Translations under genes and position numbers: made by a program
Assembly: GCA_964602515.1 (NCBI GenBank)
Contig: CAZRRJ010000015.1
Location: 1 to 64,000, forward strand
Length of the DNA: 64,000 bases
Reading direction: 5' to 3'
Source: Carboxylicivirga sp964602515
GTDB lineage: Bacteria > Bacteroidota > Bacteroidia > Bacteroidales > Marinilabiliaceae
Notes under the pieces: generated by a model
Seen by the model: only the letters and a program-made list of their open reading frames with translations
What the model was told of the DNA's origin: nothing
The model's database searches: none
Shown here: positions 46,667-55,009 of the stretch, piece after piece
Numbering within the stretch: the first letter of the stretch is position 1
How the letters are laid out: the number at the start of each line of letters is the position of its first letter

Positions 46667-48316
46667 ATGAAGCGAATTATTATAATTGGTGGTTTATCTG
46701 CCGGACCATCAGCAGCAGCTAAAGCTCGTCGTGAAAACGAAGATGCAGAAATTCTCTTGTTTGAAAAAACAAGCTACATATCATACGCAACCTGTGGTAT
46801 ACCTTATGCCTTATCTGGCGTAATTAATAACCGTAAAAAACTGATCGTTGTTGAATCAGAATTATTGAAAAAGCGGTTTAATATTAATATGCACCTGGAA
46901 GAAGAGGTGATGGATATTATACCTGAAGAACATAAAATAATAACATCAAAGGGAGAGTATAAGTATGATAAGCTGGTTTATGCGGCAGGAGCACATACTT
47001 TTATCCCACCAATTAAAAATATAGAAGTAGCTGGCAACTGGTCACCATGTCGTAGTTTGGAAGACTACGATAAGGTAATGAAAGAAGCCATTCCTGAAAC
47101 TGCTAAGCATATTACGGTAATGGGAGCCGGACTGATTGGTGTTGAGGTTGCTGAAAACCTACGTGAGATGGGTAAAGAAGTAACACTTATTGAGGGAGGT
47201 GCGCAGGTGCTGCCTATGTGGGAAGCTAAATTTAGTCATTTTGCTAAGCAAACAATGCAGCAACATGGTATTGAAGTTATCACCAATACTTTTGTGAAAG
47301 AATTTAAAACAGAGAAGGGAAATATCACAGAAGTAATGATTTCAGATGCCAAATCTGTAAAAACAGACTATGTACTAATGAGCGTTGGTATTCGTCCGAA
47401 TACAGAAATGCTGACAAGTAAAGGGGCAGAAGCAATAGGTAACGGTGCGCTTAAAGTAAATGAAAAGATGGAAACATCATTGCCCGATATATATGCAGCC
47501 GGTGATTGTGCCAGTATCAAAAATATTCAGACAGGAGAATACGACTACCTGCCATTGGGTACACATTCTAATAAAGGCGGACGAACAGCCGGACAAAATG
47601 CAGCTGGTGGCTCGGATACTTTTCAGGGAGGCTATAAGACCGCTATAGTTAAGGTTTTTGAAAAAACGCTGGCACGTACAGGCATGAACCCTGCGTTTAT
47701 GACTCAGAGGGGTATTAAGTTTAAAACAAACTTGATACTGGCAGGAGCTACACCGGGCTATTATCCCGACCAAAAAGAGATGATAGTAGAAACCTATTAT
47801 GCACCGGAAGACGGCACAATTTTAGGTTGTGAGATATTTGGTGAGCATGGTGTTGATAAGCGCATAGATGTCATGAGTACCGCTATATATGCTAAGTTAA
47901 AGATATCGGATTTGCCAAAGCTTGATCTGGCTTATGCACCACCATTTTCACCTGCTAAAGATCCGGTGGTTGTATCGGGCTATGTCGCATCAAATGCCCT
48001 TAATGCCAACTATAGCGAGGTAAGTGTGGATGAGCTGAAGCAAGTTATTGCCGAAGAAGATAAAAGCAAGTACCAGGTGTTGGATGTGCGTACTCCGGGT
48101 GAAATTGCACAAACGGGTAAAATTGAAGATGCCATTGAAATTTCGGTTGACGAGCTACGAAATAAGCTGGATATGCTGGATAAAAGTAAGACAACCTATG
48201 TATATTGCGCCAAGGGCTTACGTGGTTACATATCGTTCCTTATCCTTCAGCAAAATGGATTTGATAAATTACATAACCTGTCCGGCGGTTATACCATATG
48301 GCATTATATGAATTAG
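46667..48316 (+). CDS. FAD-dependent CoA-disulfide reductase / rhodanese fusion (CoADR-RHD)
   Basis: 549 residues. FAD-binding GGLSAGPSAAAKARR at the N-terminus, redox-active single cysteine Cys43 (SYATCGIPY), NAD(P)-binding MGAGLIGVEVAENL near 160, a dimerisation domain, and a C-terminal rhodanese domain (about 455-549) with active Cys514 in YCAKGLRG. The same layout is found in Npsr-type NADH-dependent persulfide/polysulfide reductases, which reduce CoA persulfide or polysulfide. The two small rhodaneses upstream could deliver persulfide sulfur. It is preceded by the first copy of a three-copy upstream repeat and followed by a terminator. Confidence 0.93.
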   Translation: MKRIIIIGGLSAGPSAAAKARRENEDAEILLFEKTSYISYATCGIPYALSGVINNRKKLIVVESELLKKRFNINMHLEEEVMDIIPEEHKIITSKGEYKYDKLVYAAGAHTFIPPIKNIEVAGNWSPCRSLEDYDKVMKEAIPETAKHITVMGAGLIGVEVAENLREMGKEVTLIEGGAQVLPMWEAKFSHFAKQTMQQHGIEVITNTFVKEFKTEKGNITEVMISDAKSVKTDYVLMSVGIRPNTEMLTSKGAEAIGNGALKVNEKMETSLPDIYAAGDCASIKNIQTGEYDYLPLGTHSNKGGRTAGQNAAGGSDTFQGGYKTAIVKVFEKTLARTGMNPAFMTQRGIKFKTNLILAGATPGYYPDQKEMIVETYYAPEDGTILGCEIFGEHGVDKRIDVMSTAIYAKLKISDLPKLDLAYAPPFSPAKDPVVVSGYVASNALNANYSEVSVDELKQVIAEEDKSKYQVLDVRTPGEIAQTGKIEDAIEISVDELRNKLDMLDKSKTTYVYCAKGLRGYISFLILQQNGFDKLHNLSGGYTIWHYMN

Positions 48317-48338
48317 ATTAAATTAAGATGTATGGTTT

Positions 48339-48383
48339 CGCACCTGTTGAGTTCAGTAGAATTTGGCAGGTGCGTTTTTTTTT
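48339..48383 (+). terminator. Rho-independent terminator
   Basis: Stem CGCACCTG / CAGGTGCG with a 20-base loop and a T9 tail, 23 bp after the CoADR-rhodanese gene. Confidence 0.85.
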
Positions 48384-48627
48384 GAATAGAGTATTATTGA
48401 TTTATGATGATTACGGTTTTTAATGTCGTAAGTGTTCTTATGTATGGTATGTTAATTTAATTATTATATTTACCCTTCGAAAATTCAATAGCTTACAGGT
48501 AAATTTTTGATAATGCATAACTATAACATTAAGCTACTTCCCGGATGCTTAGCAGCGCAAAGAGTCGATATTTCTGTTTTATTGTATGCTAACCGGGTAT
48601 TTGCAAAAACAATAATCTCACTATCCT
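48384..48627. other. Intergenic region before the C39-like effector candidate
   Basis: AT-rich region of about 240 bp with no match to TAnnTTTG, no ORF and no recognised RNA. Confidence 0.4.
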
Positions 48628-50889
48628 ATGTATAACAAAGAATTGTTTGACGACATAGAAAGAGCAGAATGGTTAAAGCAATTGGGTCGGGAAGGCTATT
48701 GGGAGGAAGATGATGGTGTTGTTGGTTTAAAGCCCGAGCAAATCAAAATACTACAAGCCCCGACTAATGCCCAAATAGATGCGGACATTGAGAGAGCCGG
48801 TAAAAACCTTAAACCTGTAAAAACAAAAGAGGAGAAAATACCTGATGGTACTGTGCCCGAAAATAAGCCAGCTATCCATGCAGAACAAGCGGAACAAACG
48901 AAGCAAGCGGAACTGACGCCGGAAGAAGCCATGTTCAGAAGTAGCCTGAGAAAGTACTACAGGCGTATCAGGAATAAATATATACAGCAGGTAAAGAGAC
49001 ATCGTCCGGATATAGAAGCACTATTCAACAAGTTTGAAAAAAACATGTACAGCCAAAAAAATAAGGTTGGCAGCAGGGCTTTTGTCTCTGCCCTTGAAAA
49101 AGGCTTTGGAGGTATAAAGTGGGAGTGGAGAATGCTGGATGAAGGCCCTGTTTCAGTTCAGCAAGACCAATTGGTAAACGAAGGCAGTAATAAGGTAACA
49201 GCGGCCAATACACAAATCACTTCGGGCGTAGGAGCCGGTAATGCTGAAAACATAAAAGCAGATGTTATGGTTATCCAAAAAGCCCTGCTTAATCTAGGTC
49301 TGCTTTCCGAAAGTGATTTTGAGCAGGAGAGTACTGTTGTAAATAGCTCGCCAACACCAACCGTAGAGCAGGAGAAGATTGGCAAAACTATTGATGCCAT
49401 AAGCCGATTCCAGGAAGAAGTATTACACTGGCAAAGCAGTGACGGCAATATCTCAGGTCCCGATAGCAAGACCCTTGAAGAAATCCATGCCGAACATATG
49501 GATGCCGACTACGTGCAAAAGCGTATTGCACTGTACCCAATAATTGTAGCACAAAGGGAGGCTAAAGCAGAAAAAAGAAAACAAGAAAAACTGGCTGCGC
49601 AAAAACAAGCGGAACAAAAAGCAGCAGAGGCGGCCAGGATTAAAGCCATAAAAGATAAACCGGCAACAAAAGAAGCAGCAGGTAAATTTTTAGAGCAGGA
49701 AGGTAATACTTTAGAGATAGCCGACAAGCTAAAAGAATATGTTTCCTTAAATCCCAAATTTGTACAGGCTGTTATCAACCTGTTTGACCGCATGGATCGG
49801 GATAATATCACCTTTGCCCTAATGAACAGGGTCAGCGATACTGAATTAGCAACAGGTGGCGAAGACCTGGTACAACTAATGAGGGAGACCTTAACAAACT
49901 GGTTTGTTTCGTGGAGCAGTTATACCAAAGAAATTGAGAGGTTAGATAATATTCTTGGGCCTGAAAAGGTAGTGGAAGAAGAAGTGTCAGGTTATGACAT
50001 TAATCCTAATACACTTATTGGTAATAGCGTTGGTCAGGGTGGTGTTAATTTAGCATGTGATGTGAAAATTATTCAACTAAACCTTAATTTATTAGGGTAT
50101 CTTCAAAACTCTGAAGAAATTGAAAATGTTAAAAATATGCCTGTAGATGATATTGTTACAGAATTGCCTGATACAATAAAAGCAATAACAAATTATCAAC
50201 GGTTTGGCTTGGGTATATCTCCTGATGGACGTATTGACTCTAACGGCAATACATTTAATAATATGGTATCCCGTTTAACAATGATAAAAGAATATCAGAA
50301 TCATACCATAGAAACAAGCCCGATTGATCTTGTATTATTAACAAGTGAGTGGATTTCCCAGTTTAAAGTAGGCGACGAATCTGCAAATTATGGTGATGGA
50401 CGGGGGTTGTATGATAGTGAAAAAGCCCGTCCAAATAAATCGAATAATGTTTGCTGTTGGGATGCGGCCTGTGCAATGGTTAAACAAAAAGGAGGCTCGA
50501 TTAACCATATAGTGTCCAGTAGGATACCAATGCTCTTGCAGCAAGATGGGGAAAATATGAATCTTAATGGACAAGCTGGACTTGGTGTAAGATATATTGA
50601 CAAACAATTACTTGCAGGAAAACCTGTACTTGTAGGGGTTGATGATGGAAGAACAAAAACATACAATCCGGATCATACTACAGAACATTTTATTACCATT
50701 GTGGGAAAAGTTATTAAAGACAATAAAGTTTACTATAGATTTTTTGATCCGGGCACTAGAAATGGAGCCAAATACGGCTATAATGAAGATAACCTGTTGT
50801 TTTTGGGAGAAAATAATATATTAACAGGCGAAAAGCCTTGGAATAAGAAGACTACCTACACGGTATCACAGGTCAGGCAAAACAATTAA
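48628..50889 (+). CDS. Large protein with two peptidoglycan-binding-like repeats and a C39-like cysteine peptidase domain (candidate effector)
   Basis: 753 residues without a signal peptide. The N-terminal about 100 residues are charged and rich in Glu/Lys/Gln. Two repeats resemble peptidoglycan-binding modules of secreted effectors: around 205-290 (ADVMVIQKALLNLGLL) and 470-560 (SVGQGGVNLACDVKIIQLN). A Lys/Ala-rich helix lies between them (about 300-340). The C-terminal domain (about 600-725) aligns with C39-like papain-fold peptidases: Cys610 in CCWDAACAMV, His687 in EHFITIVG and Asp707 in FFDPGT. A lipoprotein gene follows after 14 bp, fitting an effector/immunity pair. No secretion-system genes are in the window. 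Peptidase or amidase activity is inferred. Confidence 0.7.
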   Translation: MYNKELFDDIERAEWLKQLGREGYWEEDDGVVGLKPEQIKILQAPTNAQIDADIERAGKNLKPVKTKEEKIPDGTVPENKPAIHAEQAEQTKQAELTPEEAMFRSSLRKYYRRIRNKYIQQVKRHRPDIEALFNKFEKNMYSQKNKVGSRAFVSALEKGFGGIKWEWRMLDEGPVSVQQDQLVNEGSNKVTAANTQITSGVGAGNAENIKADVMVIQKALLNLGLLSESDFEQESTVVNSSPTPTVEQEKIGKTIDAISRFQEEVLHWQSSDGNISGPDSKTLEEIHAEHMDADYVQKRIALYPIIVAQREAKAEKRKQEKLAAQKQAEQKAAEAARIKAIKDKPATKEAAGKFLEQEGNTLEIADKLKEYVSLNPKFVQAVINLFDRMDRDNITFALMNRVSDTELATGGEDLVQLMRETLTNWFVSWSSYTKEIERLDNILGPEKVVEEEVSGYDINPNTLIGNSVGQGGVNLACDVKIIQLNLNLLGYLQNSEEIENVKNMPVDDIVTELPDTIKAITNYQRFGLGISPDGRIDSNGNTFNNMVSRLTMIKEYQNHTIETSPIDLVLLTSEWISQFKVGDESANYGDGRGLYDSEKARPNKSNNVCCWDAACAMVKQKGGSINHIVSSRIPMLLQQDGENMNLNGQAGLGVRYIDKQLLAGKPVLVGVDDGRTKTYNPDHTTEHFITIVGKVIKDNKVYYRFFDPGTRNGAKYGYNEDNLLFLGENNILTGEKPWNKKTTYTVSQVRQNN

Positions 50890-50903
50890 TTAAAATAAAC
50901 ACA

Positions 50904-51551
50904 ATGGATAATAATTTAAAAACCACAGCTATATTAAAACTTATTGGATTTACAATAACTGTTAGTTCATGCATATTCACTAATCAATCGTCAAAAATAA
51001 AACAAAGCCCTCCAATTACTAATAATATCAATTTTGTTACCAGAGATTCCGCATTCAATACATACATTAATGGTTTTAACGATGTTATGCTACCATACAA
51101 TTTTGTTGATGCGTGGACAGAAATAGGATTAAGTATAAAAAACGAAGCAAGCCTAAAATCAAAATACATTGATACTAAACATGTACAAGATGTGTTAGCT
51201 GTTGATCAAAATGAAATATTAAAAGCTTATAAAATCCCTTTTCACGAAAATATAATTGGCCTTGTTTATACGGCAACCACCGTGCTTACCCACCAGGTTA
51301 TACTGGTTACCTATAATGATAAAGGTATTGTGCTTTGTGCACACAATATTCATGGTAATTTTAATGATGGTGAATATAAGCTGAATGGTATTTTAAACAC
51401 CGATTTAACTGTTTCTGTTTCTGATTCAGTATACCACTTTGATGGAAGACATGTTTATACGAAATTCAGGCAGTCGTATAATTTACAGGTAGATAGTTAT
51501 GGGCAAATAATTAAAACGGATATAAAAGAGTTAACCAAAAATAACGAATAA
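50904..51551 (+). CDS. Putative lipoprotein, possible immunity protein
   Basis: 215 residues with a lipoprotein-like signal (hydrophobic stretch ending in SSCIF, Cys about 29). No family recognised; the rest is a soluble, mixed alpha/beta-looking domain (QNEILKAYKIPFHENIIGLV). It starts 14 bp after the C39-like gene on the same strand and is probably cotranscribed. A periplasmic lipoprotein beside a cell-wall-targeted toxin is the usual form of an immunity protein, but there is no direct evidence here. Confidence 0.6.
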   Translation: MDNNLKTTAILKLIGFTITVSSCIFTNQSSKIKQSPPITNNINFVTRDSAFNTYINGFNDVMLPYNFVDAWTEIGLSIKNEASLKSKYIDTKHVQDVLAVDQNEILKAYKIPFHENIIGLVYTATTVLTHQVILVTYNDKGIVLCAHNIHGNFNDGEYKLNGILNTDLTVSVSDSVYHFDGRHVYTKFRQSYNLQVDSYGQIIKTDIKELTKNNE

Positions 51552-51593
51552 AATAGCGCCTTAGGGATAATTATAATCTTTAAGGATTAGACC

Positions 51594-52021
51594 ATGGGAA
51601 AACGATTAGGTGTTAGTACTAAAGAAATAAGTTTAAATACTTCAAATCAGGAAGTGTTAACGAATCAGCTTTTACCCGAATTAAAAGCTGGAAATTCTGT
51701 AATTATCTCTACATTTTCATATAATTCTAAGAAAGGGCATATTGTATGATTGCAGGAGATCACAGATAAATGATGAATCGTTGATGATCCTTATGGAAAA
51801 ATACATGATTTTGAAGCAAGAGAATCTTGTGGAAGTGGTTATACCCATTACATACTGTTGGAGTAGCTATTGATATTGACAGGCACAATTTTATCAATCA
51901 AAAAGACGCTATAATTGATTTAATTGCACATAAATTTGGTGTAGTCAGGGCAGGAACCTGGAAAGAAACCTGGCACTTTGAATTAACAGGCTTAGCAACA
52001 TCAAATTCTGGCTTAGAATAA
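51594..52021 (+). pseudogene. Decayed gene(s) with C39-like and M15 peptidase fragments
   Basis: The frame from ATG 51594 encodes the second half of a C39-like domain (GHIV at codons 48-51 and VDDPYGKIHDF further on) but is broken by in-frame stops at 51747, 51771, 51774 and 51864. After the last stop, similarity shifts to another frame: HTVGVAIDI and ETWHFELTG (about 51845-51995), the metal-binding motifs of M15 D,D- or L,D-peptidases. The N-terminal catalytic cysteine part is missing. It looks like remnants of cell-wall-degrading effector modules lying behind an intact effector/immunity pair. Confidence 0.7.
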
Positions 52022-52036
52022 TTATTAAAATTCTTA

Positions 52037-52211
52037 TATATGAAACGACCATGTAAATTTTAATTAAAAAGTTGCACACAGGTGCACGATTAAAACTTAC
52101 TTGAGAGTACGACCCCGATAGCTATCGGGGGATAATTAACGATGAATATGAATCCTGAAAAATAAGTCTCTTATCTAGTATCTAATAAGCTATAATCTAA
52201 AAAATAAACAC
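52037..52211 (+). repeat. Conserved upstream region, copy 2 of 3
   Basis: Ends at the start codon of the lipoprotein gene 52212. The proximal 80 bp are about four-fifths identical to copy 1 by eye, with the same palindrome further upstream. The distal part (TATGAAACGACCATGTAAAT) matches copy 3 as well. Confidence 0.75.
52113..52130. repeat. 18-bp perfect palindrome inside upstream repeat 2
   Basis: CCCCGATAGCTATCGGGG, identical to 46559-46576. Confidence 0.85.
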
Positions 52212-52955
52212 ATGAAAAATTTATACCTTTTAACACTCATTATTTTAGTACATATTTCTTTTATCTCGTGTAATGTAGAAAGCAAGCACGGCCTTGATTT
52301 AAATAATTTTACGTATCAACCAGACTTATCGCATATTGATAACGATTTTGTTGTTTCACTTAAAGAAGAGGTTTTAAAAGTACATAAAGAGCTGAACAAG
52401 TGGTATGGAAAAGCAAATCGTGGTATAAGGTGTAGGCAAGATGATGGTCAGTGGTCAGGAGGTGCATGGTGGGATAAAAGCGAAACAGAAAAAGAAGCCA
52501 TTATTCTCAACTACATTAAGGGGACCTTACAGGATTCTATAAAAAACTGTGAACTGATCCGGGAGCCATTAAAAGAGCAATGCATTAAATTTTGCAAGAG
52601 TGTGGATGAAGCTTATAACCTTGCTGGTATAATCAGCCAGGATAAAGGTTTAAATCACTTATACGGGATTTTTGATGATGATCCACAGGCTTTCTGGGAA
52701 TATATGTGGTATGAGTATCGTGACAGTGACTATATGGTAGAGGAAAACCAGGATCCACCAGTGGTTGATCCTAAGGTGGCCCGTAACTGTTTATTGGAAA
52801 TGGTAACATTAACCGGCAAATCCTCTGCAATTGTAGCTTCCCCTGGATATTTTTTGACAGGTTTTAGTCCGGGAACATACATCTTTCTTTTTGAAAAAGA
52901 AGCAGGAAAATGGTTATTAAGCGGGCTTTATCTTGGGTTAGAATCAGGGGAATAG
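52212..52955 (+). CDS. Putative lipoprotein of unknown function
   Basis: 247 residues with lipoprotein signal peptide (lipobox FISC, Cys21). The mature part is rich in Trp, Tyr and acidic residues and contains four further cysteines (around 75, 117, 127 and 132), which could form disulfides in the periplasm. I recognise no family. It follows the decayed peptidase gene and could be an orphan immunity protein. Alternatively it belongs with the cytochrome gene 55010, with which it shares the conserved upstream region. Confidence 0.6.
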   Translation: MKNLYLLTLIILVHISFISCNVESKHGLDLNNFTYQPDLSHIDNDFVVSLKEEVLKVHKELNKWYGKANRGIRCRQDDGQWSGGAWWDKSETEKEAIILNYIKGTLQDSIKNCELIREPLKEQCIKFCKSVDEAYNLAGIISQDKGLNHLYGIFDDDPQAFWEYMWYEYRDSDYMVEENQDPPVVDPKVARNCLLEMVTLTGKSSAIVASPGYFLTGFSPGTYIFLFEKEAGKWLLSGLYLGLESGE

Positions 52956-53143
52956 AGCAAGATATAAAGTCAATAATTGGGGAGTTTTAGTTGGCTTTAG
53001 CTGTCTGGGGCATTTCTTTTTTTATTGCAATAAACAATAAAGCATTCAATAGGCACCGGTATTATACCACCCCGTAAATGAAAGTTTTATATGCTTATTA
53101 GTGTAATGAGGGCTTGTTTAGAATCGTTTTAAGAGTTCTTTCG

Positions 53144-53208
53144 TTGTTTGATTGCTAATAAGTTCACATATTTGTTTCAAATACAAAACAGGGTTTCATA
53201 TATGAAAC
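53144..53208 (+). promoter_or_regulatory. Promoter and operator of the IclR gene
   Basis: TTG at 53144-53146, 20-bp spacer, CATATTTG at 53167-53174 (one mismatch to the -7 box). Then comes a 16-bp perfect palindrome GTTTCATATATGAAAC at 53193-53208 that includes the start codon at 53202. Its position downstream of the expected start site suits autorepression. Confidence 0.55.
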
Positions 53209-53987
53209 AAATTAGCGAAAACGGTTCAAAATATATTATCCCCAATCTATCAAATGCCCTTTTATTAATTGAGGTCATATCGCATGAAGGTAACGGTATG
53301 ACCCTGTCAGAAATGATACGAAAAACAAATATTCCCAAGTCCACCTTATTTCGGATATGCAGTACATTAATGGATTCGGGCTATCTAATGAAAGAAGAGG
53401 ATAGTGGCCTGTTTATGTTAACGCGTAAGTTTTTAAGTATTGGCTTGGCAGCATTGGGGGAGGAAAGTCTGATTGAAAAGGCACTGGCACCCATGCGGGC
53501 GTTGCGCGATAAAGTAAATGAAACAGTACTGTTGGGCACCTTAATGGATAATGATGTAGCGCTGTTGGAACAGGTTATAGGTAACCATCCCTTTACATTC
53601 TTTATTAAGCCGGGAAAGCATTTTGTAATGCATGCCTCTGCACCCGGCAAGGTTCTTTTAGCTTTTTTAAAGGATGCAGACAGGGAAGCTGTTTTCTCAA
53701 AAATTGAAATGACAGCTTATAATGAGCGGACAATAACCACCAGGGAAGCTATGATGACAGAAATACAAGATATAAGAAAAAAGGGTTATGCAGTGGATCA
53801 TGCTGAAGAGATGGAAGGTGTGCATTGTGTTGCAGCCCCCATCTTTGATCAGCATAGACATCCCCTTGCTGTAATCTGGACCACAGGCCCGTCGGTACGT
53901 ATTAAAGAAGAAGACTTTGATGCCATTGGTAAGGAGGTAATGGCATACGCTCATAAGATATCGTTAAGTTATGGTTATAATATATAG
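53202..53987 (+). CDS. IclR family transcriptional regulator
   Basis: 261 residues: N-terminal winged HTH (about 12-70; TLSEMIRKTNIPKSTLFRI) and C-terminal GAF-like effector-binding domain with family blocks HASAPGKVLLAF and GVHCVAAPIFD. I chose the ATG at 53202 over the TTG at 53148, because the candidate promoter lies between them. It starts a pair with the SDR gene 18 bp downstream. IclR proteins respond to small acids or sugars and commonly control adjacent catabolic genes; the exported cytochrome/propeller genes downstream are plausible targets. Confidence 0.92.
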   Translation: MKQISENGSKYIIPNLSNALLLIEVISHEGNGMTLSEMIRKTNIPKSTLFRICSTLMDSGYLMKEEDSGLFMLTRKFLSIGLAALGEESLIEKALAPMRALRDKVNETVLLGTLMDNDVALLEQVIGNHPFTFFIKPGKHFVMHASAPGKVLLAFLKDADREAVFSKIEMTAYNERTITTREAMMTEIQDIRKKGYAVDHAEEMEGVHCVAAPIFDQHRHPLAVIWTTGPSVRIKEEDFDAIGKEVMAYAHKISLSYGYNI

Positions 53988-54005
53988 AACATATAAAACA
54001 CAATA

Positions 54006-54731
54006 ATGATGAAAAAAGGATTAATTGCAATTACAGGCGCCAGTTCAGGAATTGGAAAAGCTATTGCACAGAAGTTTGCTAAAGAAGGCTATCCGCTTTT
54101 ACTAATGGCCAGAAGGCAGGAAGATATGGAAGCCATGAACATTGACAATGCTTTGATTAAAAAAGTAGACGTAACAGATGCAGATGCTATAAAAATGGCT
54201 GTTGCAGATGCCGAAAAGACATTTGGACCCGTAGAATGTATGATTAATAATGCAGGCGTAATGTTATTAGGAGATCCCGTAACACAATCGCCCGATGAAT
54301 GGCAGCAAATGTTTGATGTTAATGTAAAAGGATTGCTTAATGGTGTAAAGGCCGTGTTGCCTGCTATGAAAGAGCGTAAAGGTGGAACGGTAATTAATAT
54401 TGGTTCAGTAGCAGGGCGTAAACCCTTGGGAGGCCATGCCGTTTATTGCGGAACCAAATTTGCCGTACATGCCATGACAGAGAGTATGCGTATGGAATTA
54501 TCGGCTCATGATGTAAGGTTTATCACCATTGCACCCGGTGCAACAGAATCAGAATTGATATCGCATACGACTAATGATGACATAAAAAACGGCTATGAAA
54601 GCTGGAAAAGTGATATTGGTGGAGCCATTGGCGCAAGTGATGTTGCCAACTCCGTGTATTTTGCTTTTGCGCAGCCTCAGAATGTATGTATCAGGGAAAT
54701 TGTTTTGGCGCCAACAAGGCAAGAGCCTTAA
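54006..54731 (+). CDS. Short-chain dehydrogenase/reductase
   Basis: 241-residue classical SDR. Cofactor motif TGASSGIGKAI at the N-terminus (the loop MARRQED suggests NADP preference), NNAGVM, catalytic Ser in GSVAG and Tyr/Lys in VYCGTKFA. The end segment PQNVCIREIVLAPTRQ is typical of the YdfG-like subgroup that oxidises 3-hydroxy acids or reduces 2-oxo compounds. Substrate unknown. ATG 54009 is an alternative start. Cotranscribed with the IclR gene. Confidence 0.92.
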   Translation: MMKKGLIAITGASSGIGKAIAQKFAKEGYPLLLMARRQEDMEAMNIDNALIKKVDVTDADAIKMAVADAEKTFGPVECMINNAGVMLLGDPVTQSPDEWQQMFDVNVKGLLNGVKAVLPAMKERKGGTVINIGSVAGRKPLGGHAVYCGTKFAVHAMTESMRMELSAHDVRFITIAPGATESELISHTTNDDIKNGYESWKSDIGGAIGASDVANSVYFAFAQPQNVCIREIVLAPTRQEP

Positions 54732-54892
54732 TATTGAGCAGTACTTAAAGTTAATACGGGCATCCGGTTCTTGTTGTAATGGGGATTGGATGCTCTTAGC
54801 AGCTTGCTAACTAATACCTGGTTTTGGGTTAAAAATGAAATAGTGTTGATTATACCTGGGTAATCTGTAGTTAATAAAGGGAGGAAATGTAT

Positions 54893-55009
54893 TGTTGAAA
54901 CGAATATGTAAAATTTAATTATCCAAATTAACACACGTAGAGAATTATTAGGACAAATATGTATTCTGCAAATTAGTCTCTAACAATCTATAATCTAAAA
55001 AATAAACTG
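54893..55009 (+). repeat. Conserved upstream region, copy 3 of 3
   Basis: Ends at the start codon of the propeller/cytochrome gene. It shares TTGAAACGAATATGTAAAAT with copy 2 in its distal part and AGTCTCT...TCTATAATCTAAAAAATAAAC (with a short deletion) in its proximal part. The palindrome of copies 1 and 2 is absent. Confidence 0.7.

Noticed and set aside
48696..48932. Ser/Phe-rich antisense ORFs in the effector candidate gene
   Set aside because: Low-complexity antisense translations of a charged, Glu/Ala-rich coding region.
51827..52021. Separate 64-residue gene
   Set aside because: It is the M15-like fragment of a decayed gene without its own sensible start; merged into the pseudogene entry.
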